Assembly: GCA_025456425.1 (NCBI GenBank)
Contig: JALOKP010000011.1
Span: 1-40,302 of the forward strand
From: Acidobacteriota bacterium
GTDB lineage: Bacteria > Acidobacteriota > Polarisedimenticolia > J045
DNA length: 40,302 nucleotides
Reading direction: 5' to 3'
The position numbers and the translations under genes are program-made. Shown here piece after piece: positions 9,125 through 17,281 of this stretch (position 1 is its first letter; each line of letters opens with the position of its first letter). Under the pieces are notes generated by a model. The model had not been told where the DNA came from and did no database searches. It worked only from the letters and a program-made list of their open reading frames with translations.

Positions 9125-10600
9125 GTGCCGACCGTCCCGACGATCCGCGTCCTGACCCGCCCGGAGGACTGGACGCCGCTCGCGCCGGACTGGGACGCCC
9201 TGGCGGTCACTCGAGGCCCGCAGGCCGACCTGTTCGACAGTGCGGCCTGGCTCGCTGCCTGGGCTGCCGCAGCCCCGGCCGCGGCCGCCCGCCTGCGCGC
9301 GGTCGCGGCCTTCGAGGGAGAGCGGCTGGCCGCGGTGCTGCCGCTGGTCGCCGCCGGCGCCCGGCGCTGGGGCGCGGCCGGCCTCGGCTTCCGGCCGCGG
9401 TTCCGGCCGGTGGTCGGCGGCGCCGAGCCGCGGGCCGAGCTGCTCGAAGCGCTGGCCGCCGCGCTGGCCGAGCAGGGGGTGCGCGAACTGTCGCTCCCGG
9501 CGCTGCCGGTGCGCGACCCCGCGACCGCAGCGCTCGAATCGGGCCTCCGGCGCGCGGGGTTCGCGGTCGATCGGCGCGAGGGGGCGGTGGAGTGCTTCTC
9601 CCCGGTGGCGGAGGACTTCGCCGGACACGCGCGCGCCTTCAAGAAGTTCGCGCGAACCGTCAGCAACTTCACCAACAAGGGCGAGCGGCTGGGCGCGTGG
9701 GAGCTGGAGCGTTTCGGCTTCCCGGGGGATCCAACCGGCGCCCCCGCGGAACGGGCCTTCGACGCCTACCGCGGGGTCCACGCCCGCGGCTGGAAGGGCC
9801 CGCTGCGCGAGCCGATGCTCTCGTTCCGGCGCGAGCTGCTGGCGCGCACCGGGACGCTGGGCTGGGCCCGCGCCTTCGTGCTCTCGCTCGCCGGCGTCCC
9901 GTCGGCCGCGATGCTCTGGTTCCGCGTCGGGCCGGTCGCGATCGCCTACTCGACGGTGTACGACGAGCGGATGGCGGCGATCTCGCCGGGTACGGTCGCG
10001 ATGTGGCGCGCGCACGAGGCGGTCTTCGCCGAGGCGGTGCCGGCGATTGTCGACTACCTGCCGGGCCGCGGCGCGCAGAAGGACCAGCTGGGCACCGAGC
10101 GGCCGCCGCTGGTCACGCTCGAGGCGACGCGGCGCGGGCCGATCGGCGCGGCGGTCGCGCGCGCGGCGCGGCCGCTCCGCGCCGCCACGGCCCGGCTGGC
10201 CCGCCGCGCCAGGCCGCGCACGGCCGCGCCCGCGGCCGCGGCTCCCGCGCCGCGCCGCATCGAGCCGGCGCCCGGTCCGGCGCTCGCGCTCGAGCCGCTG
10301 GCGCTCGACCCGTACGCCGAGCTGTTCCTGGCCGTCGCAGGAGGGCACGCCAGCCCGCAGAAGATGCGCGAGAGCTGGACCGAGGGGGACGGCTGGTGGC
10401 GGATCGGAAGCCCGCCGCGCGCGCTGGCGCGGCTGGGCGCCGTGGCCGCCGGGGCCGCGGGCCCGCCGGTGCGAGAGGTCGTTGCGCTGGCCGACAAGGG
10501 CCCGGAGCTGGATGCCGCGCTGGCGGCACTGGCCCGGCACGCCGGCGCGACCCTCATGCTCGCGCCGCGCCGCGCCCCGCTCCCGTGGACGGCCGGCTAG
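9125..10600 (+). CDS. FemAB/CelD-like GNAT acyltransferase with an extra C-terminal domain
   Basis: 491 residues, cytoplasmic. Residues 1-330 resemble the GNAT_6 (BioF2/CelD-type) proteins found in exopolysaccharide loci, which are thought to transfer acyl or aminoacyl groups. Visible parts are DLFDSAAWLAAW near the N-terminus, AFKKFARTVSNFTNKGERLG at 171-190, HARGWKGPLREPMLSFRREL, and the second GNAT half AMLWFRVGPVAIAYSTVYDE. After residue 340 comes an Ala/Arg/Pro-rich linker to about 400, then some 90 residues I do not recognise. The GTG start lacks a strong ribosome site. Its stop shares CTAG with the stop of the convergent gene. Confidence 0.75.
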   Translation: MPTVPTIRVLTRPEDWTPLAPDWDALAVTRGPQADLFDSAAWLAAWAAAAPAAAARLRAVAAFEGERLAAVLPLVAAGARRWGAAGLGFRPRFRPVVGGAEPRAELLEALAAALAEQGVRELSLPALPVRDPATAALESGLRRAGFAVDRREGAVECFSPVAEDFAGHARAFKKFARTVSNFTNKGERLGAWELERFGFPGDPTGAPAERAFDAYRGVHARGWKGPLREPMLSFRRELLARTGTLGWARAFVLSLAGVPSAAMLWFRVGPVAIAYSTVYDERMAAISPGTVAMWRAHEAVFAEAVPAIVDYLPGRGAQKDQLGTERPPLVTLEATRRGPIGAAVARAARPLRAATARLARRARPRTAAPAAAAPAPRRIEPAPGPALALEPLALDPYAELFLAVAGGHASPQKMRESWTEGDGWWRIGSPPRALARLGAVAAGAAGPPVREVVALADKGPELDAALAALARHAGATLMLAPRRAPLPWTAG

Positions 10601-11268
10601 TGCGCGGCGCCGTGCCAGGGACCGAGGCCGCGGCTGGCCGGCAGACCCGTCCCCTCGCCGGGGTCGGCCCGGTGCCAGGTCGCGCCCAGCGCACGCACGA
10701 CGCGCAGCGCGTAGAGCAGTTCGAAGCCGAGCCGCCGGTGCGAGTTGATCGAGAGCGGGTTGTCGGACTGGATCGACCCCAGGACCTCGTCGATCCCGCG
10801 CTCGGCCAGCGCCGGCAGCGTCTCGACCCAGTACTTGTGGAAGATCCCGCTCAGCCGGAAGCGCGGCTCGATCTCGATCCCCCAGGCCCAGGCCGCGCGC
10901 GGCCCGAGCGCGAAGGTGTAGCCGTTGGTGCGCGAGCGGTGGCGCTCTCCCAGCTCGAACCACCCGAAGGCCGCCGGCTCGCCCGATACCTCGCCCAGGA
11001 AGGCGATCGAGCCGCGCTGGAAGTTGACGCCGTAGCCCCCCTTCCGCGGCCGGATCGCCTGGAACAGCGGCTCGTCGTCCGGGCCGGCTGGACGAATCGC
11101 CACCTGCGGCAGCGCGCGGGGCAGCGGCCGCGGCCGGGTCAGCCGGACGATCACCTGCTCGTTGGCGCGGAAGGCCCAGGCCGGGAACAGCCCGCGCGTC
11201 ACGAGCGCCTTCAGCTCGTCGCGCTTCCCGTCACGCGCCAGCCGGAGCAGGGTCGAGAGCGAGCCCAC
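10597..11268 (-). CDS. GNAT-family N-acetyltransferase
   Basis: 223 residues. The acetyl-CoA fold is seen in VAIRPAGPDDEPLFQAI (near residue 55), the strand pair SIAFLGEVSGEPAAFGWFELG, FALGPRAAWAWGIEIEPRFRLSGIFHKYW (the usual acetyl-CoA-binding region) and SIQSDNPLSINSHRRLGFELL (the classic GNAT C-terminal N-x-x-S-x-x-x-x-x-x-LGF pattern). The start is GTG. It is convergent with the FemAB-like gene and divergent from the deacetylase at 11337, with a 68-bp gap between. Substrate is unknown; the glycan context suggests an amino sugar (inference). Confidence 0.75.
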   Translation of the reverse strand: MGSLSTLLRLARDGKRDELKALVTRGLFPAWAFRANEQVIVRLTRPRPLPRALPQVAIRPAGPDDEPLFQAIRPRKGGYGVNFQRGSIAFLGEVSGEPAAFGWFELGERHRSRTNGYTFALGPRAAWAWGIEIEPRFRLSGIFHKYWVETLPALAERGIDEVLGSIQSDNPLSINSHRRLGFELLYALRVVRALGATWHRADPGEGTGLPASRGLGPWHGAAH

Positions 11269-11322
11269 GCGGTCCCTCGCCGGGCCGGCCGTTCCGCCAC
11301 GGGGGCCGCCCGTGCCGGGGAA

Positions 11323-11328
11323 TATAGC
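11323..11328 (+). promoter_or_regulatory. Possible -10 box for the 11337 gene, perhaps bidirectional
   Basis: TATAGC inside GGGGAATATAGCAACCC ends eight bases before the ATG, so the transcript would be nearly leaderless. On the other strand TATATT overlaps it and could serve the divergent GNAT gene. The same GGGGAATATA string occurs upstream of the second deacetylase gene (16298). Confidence 0.35.
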
Positions 11329-11336
11329 AACCCGCG

Positions 11337-12296
11337 ATGAGCCGGCGCCCGCAGGATCGGTACGCCGTCGCGCGCCCCAGCGTGACCTTCCCGGACGAGC
11401 CGCTGTCGGCCGAGCTACCGGTCATTCTGCCCGCCGGGTGCCGCTGGGGGGTCGCACTCTCGCACGACGTCGACCACCTTTCGCTGGCCGAGCACGTCAC
11501 CGACGGCCAACTGGTGCGGATCGTCGGTAATGCGTTCCGCAAGCACCTGATCCGCCGCTTCGCACCGGGCGCGGCGCTCGCCGCGGCCAGCCGCGGCCTC
11601 GGGGTGTTGGCCGGCCGCGACCCCTGGGCCGTTGCAATCGACGATCTGCTCGCCGCCGAGCGGCGGGCGGGGGTGACGAGCAGTTGGTTCTTCGCGGTCC
11701 GACCGGGGCTGGGGATCCGGTACTCGCTCGCGGCCGCGACTCCCTTCGTGCGGCGCGTTCTGGCCGCCGGTCACGAGGTCGGACTGCACGGCCAGCATCC
11801 GGACGACGAGGCCCGTCTGGCGGCCGAAATCCTCGAATTGGCCGAACTCTGCGGCCGCTCGATCGGCGGGATCCGGATGCACTACCTGCGGCTCTCGCCC
11901 GCGGTGTACGACGCCGCCCAGCGCTGCGGGCTGGCGTATGACTCGACCGTGATGGACCGCTCGCACCTCGACCCCGCTCACCTGCCGCTGGCTGGACCGC
12001 GGCTGGTCCGACCCGGACTGGTCGAGATCCCGCTGCACGTGATGGACTCGACGCTCTTCTCGTCGACCGGACTGGCGCTGGACGAGCGGGAGGCGGTCGA
12101 CTACCTGCAGCGCCTCGTCGCGCGGGCCCGGGAGGCCGGGCGCGTGCTCGTCGTCAACCTGCACCCTAACTTCTACTCGCGCTTCACACCCGAGATCCGG
12201 GGCTGGTACGATGCCCTGCTGGGGCTCGTTACCGGCTCCTCGGACGCGTTCCTGACGACGCTCGAGGGGTTGCGCCAGAGGATCGTGCTGCCATGA
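11337..12296 (+). CDS. Polysaccharide deacetylase-like protein (divergent NodB fold)
   Basis: 319 residues, cytoplasmic, no signal peptide. SHDVDH (42-47) replaces the usual TFDDG-type motif but keeps the paired acidic residues, and GLHGQHPDD (149 on) supplies the histidines. RMHYLRL and a late NLHPNFYS complete the pattern. Such proteins are common in capsule and exopolysaccharide loci, where they may remove N-acetyl groups or have lost catalysis. It overlaps the methyltransferase gene downstream by ATGA, so the two are translationally coupled. Confidence 0.7.
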   Translation: MSRRPQDRYAVARPSVTFPDEPLSAELPVILPAGCRWGVALSHDVDHLSLAEHVTDGQLVRIVGNAFRKHLIRRFAPGAALAAASRGLGVLAGRDPWAVAIDDLLAAERRAGVTSSWFFAVRPGLGIRYSLAAATPFVRRVLAAGHEVGLHGQHPDDEARLAAEILELAELCGRSIGGIRMHYLRLSPAVYDAAQRCGLAYDSTVMDRSHLDPAHLPLAGPRLVRPGLVEIPLHVMDSTLFSSTGLALDEREAVDYLQRLVARAREAGRVLVVNLHPNFYSRFTPEIRGWYDALLGLVTGSSDAFLTTLEGLRQRIVLP

Positions 12297-13102
12297 GCAA
12301 GACCGCGACCGACAACGGCCTGCTGGCCGAGCGCAAGGCGCGCTTCTGGGAAACCACCGGCTACGACCGGGCCTTCCGGGGGAGCTTCGGCGGCTACATG
12401 ACCGACGTCGAGGCCGCCGCCCTGGAGCGGTTGATGGGACAGGAGCGGGTGCCGCTGCTGCTCGACCTGGGCTGCGGCCACGGCCGGTTCCTGCGCTGGC
12501 TCGCCCCGCGCGCTGCGCGGCTGCTGGGGCTCGACCGCAGCGCGCGCCTGCTCCAGATCGCGGCCGGAGCGCTGGCAGAGGCCCCGCTCGCGGTGCCGTG
12601 CGGGCTGCTCTTCGGCTCGGCCCAGGAACTGCCGCTGGCCGACGCCAGCGTCGACCGCATCACCTGCGTGCGCGTGCTGCAGCACCTGCCGGACCAGGAC
12701 CGCGCGCTGGCCGAGGCCTGCCGCGTCCTGAAGCCGGGCGGGACGCTGATCCTGGTGCAGTACAACTGGGTCTCGCCCCACGGGATGATCCGCGCCGCGA
12801 AGCTGCCGGTGAAGGCCGCCCTGCGGCGGCTGATCCGGCTGACGGGGCGCGAGCCGGCGTTCGACGAGCCGACCCGCTGGACCTCGGCCGGCGCGCTGCG
12901 CCGCCAGCTCGAAGCGGCCGGGCTGACGGTCGAGCGGCTGACCGGGGCCTGGCTCTTCCCGCTGCAGTACTTCCGGAGCCGGCGCTCGAACGACGCGTGG
13001 CCCGGCTTCCTGGGGATCGCGCTCGGGCTCGAGAAGCTGGCCGACACCGCGCCGTTCTCGCGGCTCGGCGGGTACCTACTGGTCCGCTGCCGGCGTCCCT
13101 GA
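12293..13102 (+). CDS. SAM-dependent class I methyltransferase
   Basis: 269 residues. Motif I is LLDLGCGHGRFLRWLAP (about 57-73), followed by LLGLDRSARLL with the ribose-binding aspartate, an acidic ADASVDRITCVRVLQHLPD (motif II) and LKPGGTLILVQYN (motif III); this is the Methyltransf_11 order. It is coupled to the deacetylase by an ATGA overlap. Its last 27 bases overlap, tail to tail, the end of the O-antigen ligase-like gene. O-methylation of a sugar or lipid carrier is the likely role in this context (inference). Confidence 0.85.
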   Translation: MSKTATDNGLLAERKARFWETTGYDRAFRGSFGGYMTDVEAAALERLMGQERVPLLLDLGCGHGRFLRWLAPRAARLLGLDRSARLLQIAAGALAEAPLAVPCGLLFGSAQELPLADASVDRITCVRVLQHLPDQDRALAEACRVLKPGGTLILVQYNWVSPHGMIRAAKLPVKAALRRLIRLTGREPAFDEPTRWTSAGALRRQLEAAGLTVERLTGAWLFPLQYFRSRRSNDAWPGFLGIALGLEKLADTAPFSRLGGYLLVRCRRP

Positions 13103-14572
13103 GGCGGGCGCCAGCTCCGACGCACCGAACCGTCGGACGCCGCGCATCTGCGCCAGCAGCCCCTCGCGTTCGACGATCCCGGCCAGGATCCAGAACCAGC
13201 CCAGGATCTTCTGCAGCTCGAAGCGCGCGCCCGAGGCCATGCTTACCGCGAGCGCGACCGCGGCGCCGAGCAGGCCGATCCCCATCCAACTGACGAACGG
13301 GTCGTCGGCGCGCGAGGCGCGCACGCCGGCCCAGGCGCTGGCGAAAAGGATCGTCACCAGCAGCAGCAGCCCGACGATCCCCTCTTCCGTCCCGACCTGC
13401 ACGTAGCTCGAGTGCGCCCCCTTCGCCCGGCCCAGCGTGCCGTGGAGCTCGAAGACCGCCGGGAACGAGCGGTAGCCCCAACCGAGGAAGGGATGGTCGG
13501 CCATCATCGCGGGGAGCGACTTGTACTGCTCGATCCGCATCTGGGTCGAGCCCTCGGCGATCGCGTCGGAACCCACGCCGTCGTCCTCGTCGACCGCGGT
13601 CGTGACCTCGATCCGCTGGAGCGCCTGCTCGGGGAGCCAGGCCTGGTAGCCGATCACGCCGACCACGAGGACGAAGAGCAGCACCCGGTTGCGGACCAGC
13701 GCGATCACGAAGACGGCGGCGATCGCCCCCAGCCAGGCCCCGCGCGAGAGGGTCAGGAGCAGCGCGAAGGAGACGGCCGCGGTCACCCCCGCGAACCAGA
13801 GCCGAAGCCACGCCCCGCCGACCCGGTGCAGCGCGAGCACCAGGCAGAACGGCAGGTAGACCGCGAGCGCCGTGCCGTAGATGTTGGGCTGCAGCGCCAG
13901 CAGCGCCATCGCCCGGTGGCGGTCGAGCGAGCCGGCGACGAAGGCCAGCCAGGAGTGATTGATCCCCTGCAGCGCGTTCAGGAAGAGCGAGACCGAGATC
14001 GCCAGCAGCAGCAGGACCTGGTCGCGCCGCTCGCGCGCCACGTGGAACGCGACCGGCAGGAAGATCATGAAGGCCAGGTGGTTCTTGGCCGCCGACAGGA
14101 TGTCGAGCAGCGGGACCTTCCAGAGCATCCACGAACGGACCGAGGAGAACAGGATCAGGATCACCCAGGCCAGCAGCAGCCGGCCGAGCGGCGTGGCCAG
14201 GCGGTCGCGCCCGGACATCGCCACGGTGCGGGCCCAGATCCCGAGCGCGACCACGATCAGCACGGTCTCGGTGTTGAGCGCGCGGATCCCGCCGTACATC
14301 TGGGCCGGGATCAGGTCCATCGCCGGGATCGAGAAGGCGATCAGCGCCAGCCCGAGCGCCGGCCGGCGCTGCGTCTGGCCGATCAGCGCGACCAGAAAGA
14401 ACACGATCAGCGCGTACTTGGCGGCACGGAACGGGAAGGCGTAGCTGACCGCGACCCCGGCGACGATCGTCACCGCCAGCGTGATCTCGCCGGCCGCCAG
14501 CGGGACCCAGGCCCGGTCGGCGTCGATCTCGGCGGCGGCGGCCGGGCGGCGGGCCGCGGGGGCGGTCGTCAC
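13076..14572 (-). CDS. O-antigen ligase / Wzy-like polymerase
   Basis: 498 residues with many hydrophobic segments from about residue 28 onward (for example ALIVFFLVALIG and LLFVLVVGVIGY). A large hydrophilic loop near residues 320-390 holds HPFLGWGYRSFP and HSSYVQVGTEEGIVGLLLL, the H-x-x-Y..EEG pattern of the Wzy_C family. Such inner-membrane proteins either polymerise lipid-linked repeat units or attach the glycan to an acceptor; sequence alone does not separate the two. The GTG start lies 19 bp after the stop of the flippase gene, and the two form a transcription unit. Only one such protein is seen in the window although there are two flippases. Confidence 0.85.
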   Translation of the reverse strand: MTTAPAARRPAAAAEIDADRAWVPLAAGEITLAVTIVAGVAVSYAFPFRAAKYALIVFFLVALIGQTQRRPALGLALIAFSIPAMDLIPAQMYGGIRALNTETVLIVVALGIWARTVAMSGRDRLATPLGRLLLAWVILILFSSVRSWMLWKVPLLDILSAAKNHLAFMIFLPVAFHVARERRDQVLLLLAISVSLFLNALQGINHSWLAFVAGSLDRHRAMALLALQPNIYGTALAVYLPFCLVLALHRVGGAWLRLWFAGVTAAVSFALLLTLSRGAWLGAIAAVFVIALVRNRVLLFVLVVGVIGYQAWLPEQALQRIEVTTAVDEDDGVGSDAIAEGSTQMRIEQYKSLPAMMADHPFLGWGYRSFPAVFELHGTLGRAKGAHSSYVQVGTEEGIVGLLLLVTILFASAWAGVRASRADDPFVSWMGIGLLGAAVALAVSMASGARFELQKILGWFWILAGIVEREGLLAQMRGVRRFGASELAPASGTPAADQ

Positions 14573-14591
14573 GGGTCGGGGTCTCCGCCGG

Positions 14592-16187
14592 TCAAGGTAG
14601 CCCTTCGCCCGCCGGAGGGCGAGGCTCGCCCCCGCGCCGCAGCCGGGCCACGACCTGCTGCACGAGCGCGTGGCCGGTCCACCAGGCGATCCCGGTGTGG
14701 AGCGCGATCGCAGCCCCGCCCAGCACGGCGGCCCGCGCGACCTGACCGGTCAGCCCGCCCGGGAAGGCCGGCAGCCAGCGGAATCCGGCCCAGACCGCCC
14801 CGGCCGTGACCAGCGCCGGCAGCGCGAGCCCGGCCAGCGTCGTCGCCAGCCCCCGGCCGGAGGGGCGGATCGCGCGCGGCAGCCGCCGCCACAGTTCGAA
14901 GGTCCGGAAGAAGGACGACGCCGAGGTCGCGATCGCCAGCCCGTAGATCCCCAGCGGCGCGATCAGCGCCAGCGAGAGCAGCGTCTTGAAGCCGATCCGC
15001 CAGAAGCCGACCTTCATCGGCGTCGCGGTGTCGCCGCCGCTGATGTGGACCTGCGCCAGGATCTGGCCGATCGCGAAGGCCGGGTCGGCGAGCGCCAGGA
15101 GCGGCAGGATCCCCGCCGCGAGCAGCGCGTCGTCGGTGCTGAAGCTGCCATGCCGGTAGAGGATGTCGACGATCTCGGGGGCGCCGACCGCGACGAAGAC
15201 CGCGATCGGGACGGCGAAGACCAGGTAGCCGCCCAGCACCTGGGTCGTGCGGTGCCGGACCTCGTCGTACTTCTTCTGCGCCATCAGCCCGGCGAAGTGG
15301 GGCAGCAGCACGGCCAGGCTGACGGTCTGCACGACGTCGGTCGCCGCACCCGACAGGTTGCGCATGAAGTTGAGGATCGTCAGCTGCCCGCCCGGCAGGA
15401 ACGACGCGAAGTTCTGGTCGATCAGGACGTCGATCCGCGGCCCGATCATGCCGATGAAGAGCGGCAGGCCGACCAGCGCGATCTCGCGGATCTCGGGGGC
15501 CCGCGGGTCGAGCACGAAGCGGTAGTGGCGGCGGTGCCGCCACAGGACGTTGGTCTGCAGCAGGAAATAGGCGATCGAGCCGAGCAGGAAGCCCCAGGCG
15601 TAGCCGCGCAGCCCCATCGTGCGGCCCAGCACCACGACACCGAAGATCACGATGATCCCGTTGAGCAGGCGCCCGAAGGCCGGCACGAACTGCCGCCCGT
15701 AGACGTTCGAGAGGCTGCCCAGGATCTCGGTCATCACCGAGAACAGCACCGAGATCACGACGATCTGGGCCAGTGCGGTTCCCTCGCTCCAGGCCTCGGG
15801 GCTGCGGAAGCCGGTCGAGAACATCCGCACCAGGGCGGGCGAGAGCAGCCAGAGCGCGGCGGTGATCAGCACCATCCCGACCGCCAGCGTGTTGACGATG
15901 TTGCTGGCCGCGCGCCAGGCCTGGGCCTCGCCCTCCTCGTGCAGCCGCCGCGTGAAGAGCGGGACGATCGCCGAGCGGACCGGCGTCTCGATCCACGACG
16001 AGAACATGTCGGGGATGCTCTTGGCGACGTTGAACGCGTCCATCGCACGGTCGGCACCGAAGACGGCCGCGGCGAAGGATTCCCGGAGCTGCCCGACGGC
16101 CTTCGTGACGAGGCCGAGCGAGGTCACGACGGCCCCCTGGGCGACGAGTCGGCGGGTGCCGGTCCGGCTGGGCGGGGCTGGGTTCAA
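14592..16187 (-). CDS. MurJ/MviN-type lipid-linked oligosaccharide flippase (copy 1)
   Basis: 531 residues, polytopic, of the MOP superfamily. The N-terminus matches MurJ: SLGLVTKAVGQLRESFAAAVFG, AMDAFNVAKSIPDM, and PLFTRRLHEEG. The role is transbilayer export of an undecaprenyl-linked sugar. Lying next to a Wzy/WaaL-like gene, it probably serves the glycan pathway and not peptidoglycan (inference). The start appears to be TTG with GGAAG six bases upstream. It shares long near-identical blocks with the second copy at 21401-22963, such as VLWRHRRHYRF, LDPRAPEIRE and DQNFASFLPGG. The gene is divergent from the deacetylase at 16298. Confidence 0.88.
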   Translation of the reverse strand: MNPAPPSRTGTRRLVAQGAVVTSLGLVTKAVGQLRESFAAAVFGADRAMDAFNVAKSIPDMFSSWIETPVRSAIVPLFTRRLHEEGEAQAWRAASNIVNTLAVGMVLITAALWLLSPALVRMFSTGFRSPEAWSEGTALAQIVVISVLFSVMTEILGSLSNVYGRQFVPAFGRLLNGIIVIFGVVVLGRTMGLRGYAWGFLLGSIAYFLLQTNVLWRHRRHYRFVLDPRAPEIREIALVGLPLFIGMIGPRIDVLIDQNFASFLPGGQLTILNFMRNLSGAATDVVQTVSLAVLLPHFAGLMAQKKYDEVRHRTTQVLGGYLVFAVPIAVFVAVGAPEIVDILYRHGSFSTDDALLAAGILPLLALADPAFAIGQILAQVHISGGDTATPMKVGFWRIGFKTLLSLALIAPLGIYGLAIATSASSFFRTFELWRRLPRAIRPSGRGLATTLAGLALPALVTAGAVWAGFRWLPAFPGGLTGQVARAAVLGGAAIALHTGIAWWTGHALVQQVVARLRRGGEPRPPAGEGLP

Positions 16188-16246
16188 CGCGTCGCTTCCG
16201 GCGGGCGGGGCGGACCGACCGGGCGCGGCCGGCCCGCAGGAAGTGG

Positions 16247-16280
16247 TCCCCGCGCGAGCGGGGAATATATGCTGATTCCC
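16247..16280 (+). promoter_or_regulatory. Two overlapping inverted repeats in a divergent promoter region
   Basis: TCCCCGC-GCGA-GCGGGGA (16247-16264) is a perfect 7-bp stem with a GNRA-type tetraloop. GGGAAT (16261-16266) and ATTCCC (16275-16280) form a second perfect stem around ATATGCTG, which contains a possible -10 box TATGCT. The two stems share the GGGA bases, so they exclude each other. They sit in the 110-bp gap between the flippase and the deacetylase. Confidence 0.45.
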
Positions 16281-16297
16281 GCCACGGAGGTTCCCCC

Positions 16298-17281
16298 TTG
16301 GGCTTGCGCCGGATCTATGCCGCGTTCCGACGCCGGTCGATCTATCGCAGGGCTCTCGCCTCCCCGGCGCGGGTGGTGGTGCTGCGCTACCACGCCGTCG
16401 GCGCGCCGGGCGAGATCGCCCGTTACCTCGACCCCGGGCTCTCGGTGACCCCCGAGCGCTTCCGCGAGCAGGTGCGGTTCCTCGTCTCGCGCTTCGTGGT
16501 CGGCAGCCCGGACGAGCTGCCGGCCCTGCTCGGCCGCGGCCCCTCGGCCCCGCTGGCCGTGCTCCTGACCTTCGACGACGGCTACCGCGACAACCACGAC
16601 GTCGCGCTGCCGATCCTGCGCGAGGAGGGGGTGTCGGCGGCGTTCTTCGTGACCACCGGCCCGCTCGAGACGCGGCGCGGGCTGTGGATCTCCGAGCTCT
16701 GGCGGCTGGCGGCGGCGCTCCCGGCCGGGCCGGTCGAGCTGCCCGCGGGCGCCCCGTGCGAGGTCCCGGCCGGGGCGGCCGAGCGGCGCGCCTGGCGCCG
16801 GGCGATGACCGCCTGGCTCTCGGCCGCGGACGCCGGGACCCGCGAGGCCGCGCTCGACGCGCTTTCGGCGCGGGCCGGCCGGCCGCGCGGCGAGGGGCTC
16901 GCCGACAGCTTCCTGCTGCCCGGCCAGGTCCGGGCGATGCACCACGCCGGGATGACGATCGGCGCCCACACGCGGACCCACCCGCACCTCGACCGGCTCG
17001 ACCCGGCGCTGCACCTCGAGGAGGTGGCCGGGGCGCGGCGGGACCTCGAGGCGCTGCTGGGGGCCCCGGTCCGCCACTTCGCCTACCCCAACCCCGGCGG
17101 CGGGGGGCCGGTCGGGGGAGCGGCCCGCGCCGCGGCCGAGCGGGCGGGGTTCAGTTCCGCTTTCACCTCGATCCCGGACCCGATGCGGACGGCGCCCGAC
17201 GCGCTGCGGCTGCCGCGCCTGGGGGTCTACGCCGGGGACCAGGAGCGGCTGCTGTTCGACGTGCTGGGGGCGGCGCGGTGA
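16298..17281 (+). CDS. Polysaccharide deacetylase (NodB family)
   Basis: 327 residues, no signal peptide. The NodB motifs are intact: TFDDGYRDN from residue 91 (metal aspartate) and AHTRTHPHL from 223 (both metal histidines). VLRYHAVG at the N-terminus and HFAYPNPGGGG later are typical of the family, so the enzyme should be an active metal-dependent de-N- or de-O-acetylase. The start is TTG with GGAGG seven bases upstream. An insertion at about 130-210 separates the motifs. It overlaps the next glycosyltransferase gene by GTGA. It probably acts on a cytoplasmic sugar intermediate. Confidence 0.9.
   Translation: MGLRRIYAAFRRRSIYRRALASPARVVVLRYHAVGAPGEIARYLDPGLSVTPERFREQVRFLVSRFVVGSPDELPALLGRGPSAPLAVLLTFDDGYRDNHDVALPILREEGVSAAFFVTTGPLETRRGLWISELWRLAAALPAGPVELPAGAPCEVPAGAAERRAWRRAMTAWLSAADAGTREAALDALSARAGRPRGEGLADSFLLPGQVRAMHHAGMTIGAHTRTHPHLDRLDPALHLEEVAGARRDLEALLGAPVRHFAYPNPGGGGPVGGAARAAAERAGFSSAFTSIPDPMRTAPDALRLPRLGVYAGDQERLLFDVLGAAR

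Noticed and set aside
9002-10963. A 653-codon minus-strand open frame over the FemAB-like gene
   Set aside because: The protein is low-complexity and no motif is visible; the plus-strand GNAT pattern is convincing.
14592-16187. Flippase copy 1 considered as the housekeeping peptidoglycan MurJ
   Set aside because: It cannot be excluded, but the second paralogue and the adjacent Wzy/WaaL-like gene favour a glycan role, so no murJ symbol was given.
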